Below, in pieces: positions 10,947 through 25,096 of a DNA stretch of 64,000 nucleotides (positions are counted from its first letter, which is position 1; the number at the start of each line of letters is the position of its first letter). The DNA is from Saxidomus purpurata. Its lineage: Eukaryota > Mollusca > Bivalvia > Venerida > Veneridae. The stretch is from assembly GCA_022818135.1 (NCBI GenBank), contig JAFMSR010000001.1:30871577-30935576 (forward strand), given 5' to 3'. A program made the position numbers and the translations under genes. The notes below the pieces were generated by a model, which did not search any database, was not told where the DNA came from, and saw only the letters and a program-made list of their open reading frames with translations.

Positions 10947-11060
10947 AGCCCGACTATTCGGAGAATATGGAGAGCTATTACAGTCACTTGTGCGTCGGCG
11001 CCGGCGGTGGCGTCGGCGTTGCAGCTTTGGTTAAAGTTTTGCCTGCTAGGAACTATCATG
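10947..11060 (+). mobile_element. fragment of the GGCGTC-containing element family
   Basis: The end CCCGACTATTCGGAGAATA is followed by GGAGAGCTATTACAGTCAC, a degenerate GGCGTC run and TTGGTTAAAGTTTT. These match the 5' portion of the element at 39325 in the same order. The rest is lost or unrecognisable. Confidence 0.6.
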
Positions 11061-12119
11061 CTCATATCTCAGTTACCGCTTATAATATTGATCTGAAACT
11101 TTATTCATGTCTTCAGGGGTGTCACACAGTCAGTCGTCTTTGGTATATTTAGTACACATTATGACCCTTGTTTCTTTGAAATGGTTTTGTTTTGCACAGG
11201 TACCCCTCCCCTTATTCTTGTTTCGCCCAGTCAAGTTACACTAATTAAGGACGTAGAGGCCAATGTCAAATTTAAGGTCAAAGGTCGAATTTTGTGACAA
11301 ACGTGATATCTGACATGTTGTTTTTCTTCGTAACATTTCCTATATGTTTAAGAATATTGATAGCAATATATACTCTACGAATATATTGTACTGTTAAGTT
11401 AAGATATCATGTTGTTGCCATGGAGATATTCAATATTGAGACTGAAATCGGTATTTTTGGAGATAATACGCAATTTTATACAATATATAAGATATTTGGA
11501 GCAAACAACGATCTTATATTTTTTACAGAAAGCGGATTTTTATTCTTATATGCCGCATTTTCACTTGGTACATAATGTACAATTTTATAATTAATTTCAA
11601 TTCAAAGAAAATTCAAAGTCACAGTCAAAATATTATTTAGTCAAATTAAGACAATAGCTTTACCCTCACTAAATTATTATACTGTATTAGTTTATTGGAG
11701 TAGTAATACATCATCGCCTGCAACATTTGATGATTAAAGAGTCACTTCCTCGCAGGTTCCTGCATTCATATCAGTTGTAAATCACGAATGTTAATTCATT
11801 TAATGCCTGCTTTGATCACTATTTCTCTTCTTGATAAACTTTTTGTTTTAAAATCCAAATCGGGTTTTCGTCGTCTTACACACAGACAAGATTGCAGGGT
11901 TGTTACTACATCATTAGTCACGTGACATTAGACCACGTGCGGATTAAAAAATGAGTCCGCAAGCTGCGCCTTTAAGTATTTACAAACTAGAACAATGATC
12001 AATATAGGTCATTGCAGTTAAAGATGTGGAATACATTGTGTAATAAATTATAGATTTAAATCACATCAACTTGTCTGAAGGAAATATACAAATTTGATTA
12101 GTTAAACCGGCGCCACATA
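11061..12119. other. gene-free stretch before the macrosatellite
   Basis: Two overlapping frames at 11294-11594 are AT-rich and hydrophobic by composition, with no domain. Nothing else is supported. Confidence 0.4.
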
Positions 12120-14581
12120 CGCTTGGGGTTACTAATTTCCTGTTCTACTCTTGGGATTTTACATCCAACATGGCGGACAATCTCCGAAGGGCTGTCCCAG
12201 GAATACTTTTGTCTAACTATAATTACTTGGGCCGGTTTCAGGCCAACTCACATCGTTACACTACTGTATCGCTCCGCTAGGCCAAGTATCTACACTCCTC
12301 CTAACTTTAAAAAGGCAGGCGTCTACATAAGTTTTACGTCCATCGGGAATCCCTTGGAACAGATCGGCCACACCTCCGGGGTTCTGCCATTTTCCAGGCT
12401 TGAGATTCTTGTCAGTCCAGCATCTGTTTGCTTTTATGTCGACTATTGGTCCTTGTTCCAATAGTGTCCTTGTTAAGCTAAGCTGAAGCTCAGTTGTCAC
12501 ATGAACCCATCTGTCACTCATGTAATGTAGCTGGCTTGCATATTAAGCTGTCGTTAGGTCAGACTTGCTATCCGGAGCCATCTCCTACTCAGGTTTCGGG
12601 ACAGGGCTTGCTACCATGAGCCATCCACTGCCCATGTTCAAGGAAAGGGCTCACTGCCTTGAATTCTCGGTGGGTTGGTTTTCAATTTTCGGTTTTCTAT
12701 TGTTGAAACTTGAATTGCCGGTGGCATGGACCTGACTCCTCCCAGATGCCATGCTTTTAGCCCTGACTAGATGGAGGTCATTGGCCTAAGAGTTAACTTT
12801 CCCGGTAGCGTTTTTTACCGTCTGCATCATTGTCTCCAGCTGTCTGCTGCTCCGGCTCCAGGACAGGCTGACTATTCGTTACCACTTACGTTCAGGTCCC
12901 AGGGAACACTCGCTGTCTTCCTTTTTTGGTGGCTCTTTTTTTGGAGCTGCCCCGTCTTTTGGCAATGCTTTGCCCACCTGCTGAGTTGTCAAGGCCCAGT
13001 AGACGGGTTATCAATGTCGACTAACTTGGCAGAGACAGTCGGCTCGTTCTCAGACTAGGAATTAAATTCAATAACTGCCCGCTTATGTGAGAAGCATCTA
13101 CCACGTAGCACATATTTGGGCAGTCGGTTCCTCCCCTAGTCCATAACCTGTCCAGCATTAGGTACCGAAGACCTGTTTACAATCAAAACTATAGCAGTTG
13201 TATTGAACTATTCCTGTCTCCTTTGCCTGTCCTTAAATCCCAAGGGTCCTACCCACGTCCTCCTTGATGACGTGTCCTGTGACATAAGGGGTCCAAAACC
13301 CACGGTTTACATAATAGAGCTGGTCAGGTTCACACAGGCAGACCCAGCTAAGGCACACCATGATCCAAACTAGCGAGGACTCTGCATTGAACATTCTTAC
13401 TTACCCAAACCACCCATAAGGGTGACGGCCTTGTCGCGTGGCGCCCCAACACAAAATGACACACCATGCCACGCACTATCGGCACCTGCAGGCTGGACCC
13501 TGCATGCTCACTATTATTGTGTTCTTGAACATCTGGTGTGCTTCTTTTGGGCAAGAGAAAGGTTCTAATGTCTCATCCATGTTCCACATCATAATCTGAG
13601 ACAGTCTAGTCTCCTCTCACTATACATTCCGCTGACCAATGGCCCGTGAAAGGCCTTAAAGCCTCTCAGACCACAGATGCTTGGGGTCTGAACCTACCCC
13701 CTAAGACCATCGCGCCTCCATTTCCCTGCCTATTCTGATCATTGCAGTAGCTTTAAATACATCCTAAAATGTATGTAAGCTAACCAATAACATATTTAAT
13801 TCCTTATTCTACTTACCCACTGATCACATGTTTATGGTGACAGTGTATTAACATATGTCCCGTAAAATATGGGACCAGTATTAGATCCAGTCCATACCCT
13901 ATGTATCTGTGCATCAGACTGGAATAGCATGTCAAGCCATTCACTTCACTCTGCAATCAATTCTGATTGTTAAGGGTCATAGGGGTCAGTGATTTCAACA
14001 TAACAAAGACTGAGTTCAGATGTTCTTTAGACCTTAATGAAAGTCAGGTCATTAAGACTCTAATTCGGCTAGGAATGAACCTAATTTTCCTTTAGTCGAG
14101 AAATGGCTGGTCCGCATTATTGTGCTCATATCCCCTGTTCCTGTCGGTATTGCCATCAACATACATTGCAGAGTGAGGCCCAGCCTACTGGTACTTGCGC
14201 TAAAACGTACGGCGCTCTGCACTGTTCCTGATTCCTGCATTAAGATGTTAACGCCAACATCTTTGTCCAACACCCGATGGCAGAAACGGTTGACAGCCTG
14301 TTCTTTGCTGAACTCGTCCAATAGATCTTTAAATACCCTAGACGCTAGGGTAAGTTTTTGTTAAGACCAATCATATAATGTCTCACCTGTGTTTTGGGTG
14401 TCTACATAAAACCTGGACCGTCTTGCGACTGGGTCTTTGTGTTCGCCAAACCGGCTATCAAGTCTTTTCATCAGGACTTCATAAGCTGGGGGCTGTTTTT
14501 CATCCTACACTATTACAACCATAACATTGATAAGGGTCCGGATTTAAGGACCTACTACCTACTCTTGAGAATTCTGTATCC

Positions 14582-14735
14582 AAGATGGCGGCCAATGTCT
14601 CCTAGGGGCCGTCCAAGAATCTCTTTCGACTTGCCTGGCAATTCTAACGGCCAACTCACTTATCGTTGCACTACTGTATCGCTCCACTACTGTCCAGCTA
14701 CTACATTGCACTGGAAAACTATGCTATAAAAAACC
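14582..14735 (+). promoter_or_regulatory. YY1-like motif and TATA-like box, unit 1
   Basis: CAAGATGGCGGCC (14581-14593) fits the YY1 consensus. TATAAAAAA starts at 14725, 143 bases downstream. Whether it drives transcription is unknown. Confidence 0.35.
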
Positions 14736-15065
14736 CTCTGTGCACTTCAAGTGCAAGTCTTTTGCCATGCTTTGTGGCCCAAAGTTTGTTCCCAGTCGGT
14801 TGAAAATAGTCTACCCATGTCATACCACCAGTGACATTTGTAAAATGATTTGTGTTTTGTTGTATTTGAAAACATTTTGACACCCATTGCAGACACATTT
14901 ATTGACTAAACTTTACTAAGCAAGTCCCATTGATTTTTTCGATCATTTTGGTGCATTGAATATATGCTTATTTGCTTGTAAGGTATAAAAAATTTGAACG
15001 GCAAATTGACATGTGGGGACCATTTCAAACCTTTACATGCTTAAAGGCGTAGCCAATACAATTCA

Positions 15066-16247
15066 TTTTGAGCCAATTAATGTTTTGCAGCCACATTTGG
15101 CATAGGCTTATGCCAGAGCTAGCCTTGAATTTGACAAATGCAAAGGACGTGATAACATATGCACAGGACAAACTATCGTAACAACCGACAGGCTTAAAAG
15201 ACAATGTACTTAAACAATGTATATAAAATATTGACGGGGCTAGCACGGACCAGTTTTTTACCTTGACTTTTTTTTTAATGTAAGTGTGTATGGTGTACCA
15301 CACAAAACATGTTCTTTTTTAATATATTGTAGCCAACTCAATTTCTTTTCAGCCAATTTCAATTTTGTAGCCACATTTGGCATTCGCTAGTGTCAGAGCT
15401 AGCCCTGAATTTTACAAATGCGAAGGACGAAATAATATATGCTCAAAACAAACTGTTGTAACTACTGAACGACTTAAATACTTAGACAATGACTGTAATA
15501 TATTGACGGGGCTAGCACTGGCCCGTTTCTTAAACATATTTTTTCATTTTCATGAACAGTTATTTGCACTGTACACAAGACATGTCCATTCTTTATAACT
15601 TGTAGCCGACTCAATTTCTTTTGAGCCAATTTTAATTTGTGTAGCCACGTTTGGCATTCGCTTGTGTTAGAGCTAGCCCAGAATTTGACAAATGCGAAGG
15701 ACGCAATAGTATATGCACAGGACAAACTATCGTAACTGCAGAACGATTTAAAATGCTTAAATAATGTATATCACATATTGACTGGGCTAGCACTGGCCAC
15801 ATTTTCTTTGGACCTTTTTCATGAAGTACTTTTGGCATAGAACACGAAGGACGGTCCTTTTTAAAAGTTGTAGCTAATTCAATTCTTTTGCGCCAATTTA
15901 ATTTTTGTAGCCACATTTGGCATTAGCTAATGCCAGAGCTAGCCCTGAATTCGAAATATTCAATTGACACGAAATGATATATGCACAGTACAAACTATTG
16001 TTACTACTGAACGACTAAGAATACTTCGACAATGAATGTAAAATATTGACGGGGCTAGCTCTGGCCTATTTTATCTTTGAACCAGTTCTTTCATGTAGCG
16101 CTTTTGATATTCCACAAAAGACATGTCCTTTCTTTGAGGTTCATGTAACGTGTTTGAAATTGTTCCCAACATGCATTTTGTCTCACTTTTATACTATTTC
16201 TTATACGCTTATAAACAAATTAGCCTCTTCATTCATATATAAATGAA
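15066..16247 (+). repeat. sub-repeat block, unit 1 (four copies of about 275 bp)
   Basis: Copies are phased on GCCACATTTGGCAT at about 15089, 15367, 15642 and 15907. Each contains AGAGCTAGCC, AATTT(G/T)ACAAATGCGAAGG, ATATATGC(A/T)C, TATTGACGGGGCTAGC and CAAGACATGTCC-like blocks. The block ends with GCTTATAAACAAATTAGCC. Confidence 0.8.
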
Positions 16248-17390
16248 GCTGGCTTTCATAATGAGCTGTCTGCTACTCAGGTGTTAGGTCAGACTTGCTA
16301 TCAGGAGCCATCTGGTACACAGGTTTTGGGACAGGGCTTGCTGCCATGAGCCATCCACCGCCCGTGTTCAAGGACAGGGCTCACTGTCTTTACTGCGCGG
16401 TGGGTGTGTCATCTATTGTTGATGCTTGAACTGCCGGTGGCATGGACCTGAATCTCGTCATAGGAGCTATGATTTTAGCCCTGACTAGAAAGAGGTCAAA
16501 GGCCTGAAAGTCAACTTTACCGGTAGCCACCCTACCGTACGTACCATTGTCTCTAGCTGTCTGCCGTTCCGTCTCAATGGCAGGCTGACTATCCGTTACC
16601 ACTTGCGCTCAGGTCCCAGGGCACACTCGCTGTCTTGCTTTGTCGATGGCTCTGCTTTTGAAGCAGACACTCTTCTGGGGGTCTGCCATTTTCCGGGACC
16701 GGAGATTCTTTTCAGTCCAACATATGTTGGCTTTTATGTCCAACACTGTCGACTATTGGTCCTTGCTCAAATAGTGTCCTTGTTACCCTAAGCGGCAACT
16801 CAGTTGTCACCTGAAGCCATCTGTCACTCATATACTAAAGCTGGCTTGCATATTAAGCTATCTGCTACTTAAGTGTTAGGTCAGACTCGCTACCCGGTGC
16901 CATCTGCTACTCAGGTTTTGGGACAGGGCTTGCTGCAATGAGCCGTCTACCGCCCGTATTCAAGGACAGGGCTTGCTGACATGAATTCTCGGTGGGTTGG
17001 TTTGCAATTTTCGGTTTTCTATTGTTGAAACTTGAATTGCCGATGGCATGCACCTGACTCACTTCCAAGAGGGCATGCTTTTAGCCCTGACTAGACGGAG
17101 GTCATTGGCCTTCAAGTAAGCTTTCCCGGTAGCGACTTTACCGTCTGCATCATTGTCTCCGGCTCCAGGACAGGCTGACTATTCGTTACCACTTACGCTC
17201 AGGTCCCAGGGCACACTCGCTGACTTGCTTTCTTTGGTGGCTCTTTTTTTGGAGCTGCCCCGTCTTTTTGCAATGCTTTGTCCACCTGCTGAGTTATCAT
17301 GACCCGGTAGACGGGTTATCAATGTCGACTTCCTTGGTTGAGACAGTCGGCTCATTCTCAGACTAGGAATTAAATTCAATTACTGCCCGC
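16248..17390 (+). repeat. internal A1/A2 duplication (shown for unit 2)
   Basis: A1 (16248-16849) and A2 (16850 to about 17390) share, in order, a TGTTAGGTCAGACT start, GGTTTTGGGACAGGGCTTGCT, TTTTAGCCCTGACTAGA, a CGGTAGC..CTACCGT section and CTCAGGTCCCAGGGCACACT. They are clearly diverged, unlike the same module between units, so this duplication predates amplification of the array. Confidence 0.75.
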
Positions 17391-17499
17391 CACCCTCTTA
17401 GGTGCGAAGCATCCACCATGTAGCCCGTTTTGGGGTCGTCCGTTGTTCCCCTAGTCCATATCTTGTCCAGCATTAGGTACCGAAGACCTGTTTACCGCT

Positions 17500-18014
17500 A
17501 TTAAAACTGTTGCCATTGGATTGAACCATCCCTGTCTCCTTTGCCCGTCCTGAAATTCAAATGACCACCGTCCCCCCCCCGCCCTTGACGTGTCCTGTGA
17601 CATCAGGGGTTCAAAACCCATGATCTACATATTAGACACTGGTAGACCCAGCTAAGGCACACCATGATCCAAACTAGCTTGGACTCTGCATTGAACATTC
17701 TTACTTACCCAAACCACAAATAAAGGTGACGGCCTTGTCGCGTGGCGCGCCAACACAAAATGACACACACTGCCAAGCACTATCTGCACCTGGAAGCTGG
17801 ACCTTGCATGTTTATGGTGACAGTGTATTAACATATGTCCCGTACAATATGAGACCAGTTTTAGATTGGCGGGCGAGTCCATACGCTATGTATCTGTGCA
17901 TCAGACTGGAATAGCATGTCACGCCATTCACTTCACTCTGCAATCAATTCTCATTGTTAAGGGGCATAGGCTTCAGTGATTTCAACATAACAAAGACTGA
18001 GTTCTGATTTTCTA
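17500..18014 (+). repeat. extra middle-section copy unique to unit 2
   Basis: Sequence starting TATTAAAACTGTTGCCATTG occurs at about 17499 and again at 18012. The first pass runs on to the section ending GACTGAGTTCTGAT with an internal deletion near 17810, then restarts. Units 3 and 4 have a single pass. Confidence 0.75.
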
Positions 18015-19401
18015 TTAAAACTGTTGCCATTGGATTGAACCATCCCTGTCTCATTTGCCCGTCCTGAAATTCCAAGGGTCCTACGTATGCCCCTCCTCCC
18101 CGCCACCCCCCTTGATGACGTGTCCTGTGACATCAGGGGTTCAAATCCATGGTTTACATAATAGACACTGGTAGACCCAGCTAAGGCTCACCATGATCCA
18201 AACTAGCGAGGACTCTGCATTGAACATTCTTACTTACCCAAACCACCAATAAAGGTGACGACCTTGTCGCGTGGCGCCCCAACACAAAATGACACACCAT
18301 GCCCAGCACTATCGGCACCTGGAAGCTGGACCCTGCATGCTCACTATTATGGTGTTCTTGAACATCTATGTGCTTCATTTGGGCAAGAGAAAGGTTCTAA
18401 TGTCTCATCCATGTTCCATATCATAATCTGAGACAGCCTAGTCTCCTCTCACTATACATTCCGCTGACCAATGGCCCGTGAAAGGCCTTAAAGCCTTTCA
18501 GACCACAGATGCTTGGGGTCTGAACTTACCCCCTAAGACCTGACCATCGCGCCTCCATTTCCCTTCCACTTCTGATCATTGCAGTAGCTTTAAATACATC
18601 CTACACATGTATGTAAGCTAACCGATAACATATTCAATTCCTTATCATACTTACCCACTGATCAGATGTTTATGGTGACAGTGTATTAACATATGTCCCG
18701 TAAAATATGAGACCAGTATTAGATCGAGTCCATACCCTATGTATCTATGCATCAGACTGGAATAGTATGTCACGCCATTCACTTCACTCTGCAATCAATT
18801 CTGATTGTTAAGGGGCATATGGGTCAGTGATTTCAACATAACAAAGACTGAGTTCTGATGTTCTTAAGACCTTAATGACAGTCAGGTCATTAAAACTCTA
18901 ATTCGGCTAGGGATGAACCTAATCTTTCCTTTAGCCGAGAAATGGCTGGTCCACATGATTGAGCTCCTACCCCCATCAACATACATTGCAGAGTGAGGCC
19001 CAGCCTACTGGTACTTGCGCTAAAACGTACGGCGCTCTGCACTGTTCCTGATTCCTGCATTCAGACGTTAACGCCAACATCTTTGTCCAACACCCGATGG
19101 CAGAAACGGTTGACAGCCTGTTCTTTGCTGAACTCGTCTAATAGATCTTTAAATACCCTAGACGCTAGGGTAAGTTTTTGTTAAGACCAATCATATAATG
19201 TCTCACCTGTGTTTTGGGTGTCTACATAAAACCTGGACCGTCTTGCGACTGGGTCTTTGTGTTTGCCAAACCGGTTATCAAGTCTTTTCATCAGGACTTC
19301 ATAAGCTAGGGGCTGTTTTTCATCCTACACTATTACAACCATAACATTGATAAGGGTCCGGATTTAAGGACCTACTACCTACTCTTGAGAATTCTGTATC
19401 C

Positions 19402-19553
19402 AAGATGGCGGCCAATGTATCTCAGGGCCGTCCAAGAATCTCTTTCGACTTGCCTAGCAATTCTAACGGCCAACTCACTTATCGTTGCACTACTGTATCG
19501 CTCCACTACTGTCCAGCTACTACATTGCACTGGAAAACTATGCTATAAAAAAC
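19402..19553 (+). promoter_or_regulatory. YY1-like motif and TATA-like box, unit 2
   Basis: AAGATGGCGGCC at 19402 and TATAAAAAA at 19544, 142 bases apart. Confidence 0.35.
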
Positions 19554-19859
19554 CCTCTGTGCACTTCAAGTGCAAGTCTTTTGCCATACTTTGTGGCCTA
19601 AAGTTTGTTCCCAATCGGTTGAAAATAGTCTACCCATGTCATACCACCAGTGACATTTGTAAAATGATTTGTGTTTTATTGTATTTGAAAACATTTTGAG
19701 CACCCACCTTGCAGACACATTTATTGACTAAACTTTCACTACAGCAAGCTCCCATTGAATTTTCCGATCATTTTGGTGCATTGAATATATGCATTATTTG
19801 CTTGTAAGGTATAAAAAATTTGAACGGCAAATTTGACAGTGGGGACCATTTCAAACTCT

Positions 19860-20751
19860 TTACATTTTGTAGCCACATTTGGCATTCGCTTGTGTCAGAG
19901 CTAGCCCTGATTTTTACAAATGCGAAGGACGAAATAATATATGCTCAAAACAAACTGTTGTAATTACTGAACGACTTAAATACTAAGACAATGAATATAA
20001 TATATTGACGGGGCTAGCACTGGCCCGTTTCTTAAACATATTCTTTCATTTTCATGAACAGTTGTTTGCAATGCACACAAGACATGTCCATTCTTTATAA
20101 CTTGTAGCCGACTCAATTTCTTTTGAGCCAATTTTAATTTGTGTAGCCACATTTGGTATTCGCTTGTGTTAGAGCTAGCCCAGAATTTGACAAATGCGAA
20201 GGACGCAATAATATATGCACAGGACAAACTATCGTAACTGCAGAACGATTTAAAATGCTTAAATAATGTATATCACATATTGACTGGGCTAGCACTGGCC
20301 ACATTTTCTTTGGACCTTTTTTCATGAAGTACTTTTGGCATAGAACACAAGACGTGTCCTTTTTTAAAAGTTGTAGCTAATTCAATTTCTTTTGCGCCAA
20401 TTTAACTTTTTTGTAGCCACATTTGGCATTCGCTAATGCCAGAGCTAGCCCTGAATTCGAAATATTCATTTGACACAATGATATATGCACAGTACAAACT
20501 ATTGTTACTACTGAACGACTAAGAATACTTCGACAATGAATGTAAAATATTGACGGGGCTAGCTCTGGCCTATTTTATCTTTGAACCAGTTCTTCCATGT
20601 AGCGCTTTTGATATTCCACAAAAGACATGTCCTTTCTTTGAGGTTCATGTAACGTGTTTGAAATTGTTCCCAACATGCATTTTGTCTCACTTTTATACTA
20701 TTTCTTATACGCTTATAAACAAATTAGCCTCTTCATTCATATACCAATGAA
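19860..20751 (+). repeat. sub-repeat block, unit 2 (three copies)
   Basis: Copies lie at about 19867, 20143 and 20415; the first copy found in other units is missing. Confidence 0.8.
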
Positions 20752-23418
20752 GCTGGCTTGCATAATGAGCTGTCTGCTACTCAGGTGTTAGATCAGACCT
20801 GCTACATGTATCAGGAGCCATCTGGTACACAGGTTTTGGGACAGGGCTTGCTGCCTTGAGCCATTCACCGCCCGTGTTCAAGGACAGGGCTCACTGTCTT
20901 TACTGCGCGGTGGGTGGGTCATCTATTGTTGATGCTTGAACTGCCGGTGGCATGGACCTGAATCTCATCATAGGAGCTATGATTTTAGCCCTGACTAGAA
21001 AGAGGTCAAAGGCCTGAAAGTCAACTTTACCGGTAGCCACCCTACCGTACGTACCATTGTCTCTAGCTGTCTGCCGTTCCGTTTCAATGGCAGGCTGACT
21101 TTCCGTTACCACTTGCGCTCAGGTCCCAGGGCACACTCGCTGTCTTGCTTTGTCGATGGCTCTGCTTTTGAAGCAGACACTCTTCTGGGGGTCTGCCATT
21201 TTCCGGGACCGGAGATTCTTTTCAGTCCAACATATGTTGGCTTTTATGTCCAACACTGTCGACTATTGGTCCTTGCTCAAATAGTGTCCTTGTTACCCTA
21301 AGCGGCAACTCAGTTGTCACTTGAAGCCATCTGCCACTCATATACTAAAGCTGGCTTGCATATTAAGCTATCTGCTACTTAAGTGTTAGGTCAGACTCGC
21401 TACCCGGTGCCATCTGCTACTCAGGTTTTGGGACAGGGCTTGCTGCAATGAGCCGTCCACCGCCCGTATTCAAGGACAGGGCTCGCTGCCTTGAATTCTC
21501 GGTGGGTTGGTTTGCAGTTTACGGTTTTCTATTGTTGAAATTGCCGATGACATGGACCTGACTCACTTCCAAGAGGGCATGCTTTTAGCCCTGACTAGAC
21601 GGAGGTCATTGGCCTTCAAGTAAGCTTTCCCGGTAGCGACTTTACCGTCTGCATCATTGTCTCCAGCTGTCTGTCGCTCCGGCTCCAGGACAGGCTGACT
21701 ATTCGTTACCAATTACACTCAGGCCCCAGGGCACACTCGCTGACTTGCTTTCTTTGGTGGCTCTTTTTTTGGAGCTGTCCCGTCTTTTGGCAATGCTTTG
21801 TCCACCTGCTGAGTTATCATGACCCGGTAGACGCGTTATTAATGTCGACTTCCTTGGTTGAGACAGTCGGCTCATTCTCGGACTAGGAATTAAATTCAAT
21901 AACTGCCCGCCACCCTCTTAGGTGCGAAGCATCCACCATGTAGCCCGTTTTGGGGTCGTCCGTTGCTCCCCTAGTCCATATCTTGTCCAGCATTAGGTAC
22001 CGAAGACCTGTTTACCGCTATTAAAACTGTTGCCATTGGATTGAATCATCCCTGTCTCCTTTGCCCGTCCTGAAATTCAGATGTCCCCGCCCCCCACCCC
22101 TCTCACCCGCCCTTGACGTGTCCTGTGACATCAGGGGTTCAAAACCCATGATCTACATAATAGACACTGGTAGACCCAGCTAAGGCACACCATGATCCAA
22201 ACTAGCTTGGACTCTGCATTGAACATTCTTACTTACCCAAACCACCAATAAAGGTGACGGCCTTGTCGCGTGGCGCCCCAACACAAAATGACACACCATG
22301 CCCAGCACTATCGGCACCTGGAAGCTGGACCCTGCATGCTCACCATTATGGTGTTCTTGAACATCTGTGTGCTTCATTTGGGTAAGAGAAAGGTTCTAAT
22401 GTCTCATCCATGTTCCACATCATAATCTGAGACAGCCTAGTTTCCTCTCACTATACATTCCGCTGACCAATGGCCCGTGAAAGCCCTTAAAGCCTTTCAG
22501 ACCACAGATGCTTGGGGTCTGAACTTACCCCCTAAGACCTGACCATCGCGCCTCCATTTCCCTGCCACTTCTGATCATTGCAGTAGCTTTAAATACATCC
22601 TACACATGTATGTAAGCTAACCAATAACAGATTCAATTCCTTATTCTACTTACCCACTGATCACATGTTTATGGTGACAGTGTATTAATATATGTCCCGT
22701 AAAATATGGGACCAGTATTAGATCCAGTCCATTCCCTATGTATCTGTGCATCAGACTGGAATAGTATGTCACGCCATTCACTTCACTCTGCAATCAATTC
22801 TGATTGTTAAGGGTCATAGGGGTCAGTGATTTCAACATAACAAAGACTGAGTTCAGATGTTCTTTAGACCTTAATGACAGTCAGGTCATTAAAACTGTAA
22901 TTCGGCTAGGGATGAACCTAATTTTCCTTTAGTCGAGAAATGGCTGGTCCGCATTATTGTGCTCCTACCCCCTGTTCCTGTCGGTATTGCCATCAACATA
23001 CATTGCAGAGTGAGGCCCAGCCTACTGGTACTTGCGCTAAAACGTACGGCGCTCTGCACTGTTCCTGATTCCTGCATTCAGACGTTAACGCCAACATCTT
23101 TGTCCAACACCCGATGGCAGAAACGGTTGACAGCCTGTTCTTTGCTGAACTCGTCCAATAGATCTTTAAATACCCTAGACGCTAGGGTAAGTTTTTGTTA
23201 AGACCAATCATATAATGTCTCACCTGTGTTTTGGGTGTCTACATAAAACCTGGACCGTCTTGCGACTGGGTCTTTGTGTTCGCCAAACCGGCTATCAAGT
23301 CTTTTCATCAGGACTTAATCAGCTAGGGGCTGTTTTTCATCCTACACTATTACAACCATAACATTGATAAGGGTCCGGATTTAAGGACCTACTATCTACT
23401 CTTGAGAATTCTGTATCC

Positions 23419-23570
23419 AAGATGGCGGCCAATGTCTCTCAGGGCCGTCCAAGAATCTCTTTCGATTTGCCTAGCAATTCTAACGGCCAACTCACTTATC
23501 GTTGCACTACTGTATCGCTCCACTACTGTCCAGCTACTACATTGCACTGGAAAACTATGCTATAAAAAAC
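23419..23570 (+). promoter_or_regulatory. YY1-like motif and TATA-like box, unit 3
   Basis: AAGATGGCGGCC at 23419 and TATAAAAAA at 23561, 142 bases apart. Confidence 0.35.
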
Positions 23571-23904
23571 CCTCTGTGCACTTCAAGTGCAAGTCTTTTG
23601 CCATGCTGTGTGGCCCAAAGTTTGTTCCCAGTCGGTTGAAAATAGTCTACCCATGTCATACCACCAGTGACATTTGTAAAATGATTTGTGTTTTGTTGTA
23701 TTTGAAAACATTTTGAGCACCCACCTTGCAGACACATTTATTGACTAAACTTTCACTACAGCAAGCTCCCATTGAATTTTCCGATCATTTTGGTGCATTG
23801 AATATATGCATTATTTGCTTGTAAGGTATAAAAAATTTGAACGGCAAATTTGACAGTGGGGACCATTTCAAACCCTTTACATGCACTTAAAGGCAGTAGC
23901 CAAT

Positions 23905-25096
23905 ACAATTCATTTTGAGCCAATTAATGTTTTGCAGCCACATTTGGCATATGCTTATGCCAGAGCTAGCCTTGAATTTGACAAATGAAAAGGACTTGAT
24001 AACATATGCGCAGGACAAACTATCGTAACTACCGACAGGCTTAAAAGACAATGTACTTAAACAATGTATATAATATATTGACGGGGCTAGCACGGACCAG
24101 TTTTTCTTTGGACTGTTTTTTTTTAAAGAAGTGCGTATGGTGTACCACACAAGACATGTTCTTTTTTTAATATATAGTAGCCAACTCAATTTCTTTTCAG
24201 CCAATTTCAATTTTGTAGCCACATTTGGCATTCGCTAGTGTCAGAGCTAGCCCTGAATTTTACAAATGCGAAGGACGAAATAATATATGCTCAAAACAAA
24301 CTGTTGTAACTACTGAACGACCTAAATACTTAGACAATGAATATAATATATTGACGGGGCTAGCACTGGCCCGTTTTTTAAACATATTTTTTCATTTTCA
24401 TGAACAGTTGTTTGCACTGCACACAAGACATGTCCATTCTTTATAACTTGTAGCCAACTCAATTTCTTTTGAGCCAATTTCAATTTGTGTAGCCACATTT
24501 GGCATTATCTTGTGTTAGAGCTAGCCCCGAATTTGACAAATGCGAAGGACGCAATAATATATGCACAGGACAAACTATCGTAATTGCAGAACGATTTTAA
24601 ATGCTTAAATAATGTATATCACATATTGACTGGGCTAGCACTGGCCACATTTTCTTTGGACCTTTTTTCATGAAGTGCTTTTGGCATAGAACACAAGACG
24701 TGCCCTTTTTAAAAGTTGTAGCTAATTTAATTTCTTTTGCGCCAATTTAACTTTTTTGAAACCACATTTGGCATTCGCTAATGCCAGAGCTAGCCCTGAA
24801 TTCAAAATATTCAATTGACACAATGATATATGCACAGTACATACTATTGTTAATACTGAACGACTAAGAATACTTCGACAATGAATGTAAAATATTGACG
24901 GGGCTAGCTCTGGCCCATTTTATCTTTGAACCAGTTCTTCCATCTAGCGCTTTTGATATTCCACAAAAGACATGTCCTTTCTTTAATGTTCATGTAACGT
25001 GTTTGAAATTGTTCCCAACATGCATTTTGTCTCACTTTTATACTATTTCTTATACGCTTATAAACAAATTAGCCTCTTAATTCATATACCAATGAA
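23905..25096 (+). repeat. sub-repeat block, unit 3 (four copies)
   Basis: Same structure as unit 1. Homologous positions match between units better than neighbours within a unit, which is the mark of a higher-order repeat. Confidence 0.8.

Larger units (their letters stand above)
12120..16247 (+). repeat. macrosatellite unit 1 (partial, rearranged left edge)
   Basis: It opens with a diverged copy of the YY1-like section (CATCCAACATGGCGGACAAT near 12165). It then jumps to the end of module A1 and continues through A2 (12891 anchor), the middle section, a second and well-preserved YY1-like section at 14582, and four sub-repeats. The first few hundred bases are clearly more diverged than any internal copy. 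Confidence 0.7.
16248..20751 (+). repeat. macrosatellite unit 2 (4504 bp)
   Basis: The full module order is present. It differs from units 3 and 4 by an extra middle-section copy of about 513 bp (17500-18014), and it has three rather than four sub-repeats because the first is deleted near 19865. Confidence 0.8.
20752..25096 (+). repeat. macrosatellite unit 3 (4345 bp)
   Basis: Complete module order with four sub-repeats (phased at about 23936, 24214, 24487 and 24760) and one middle section. Confidence 0.8.
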
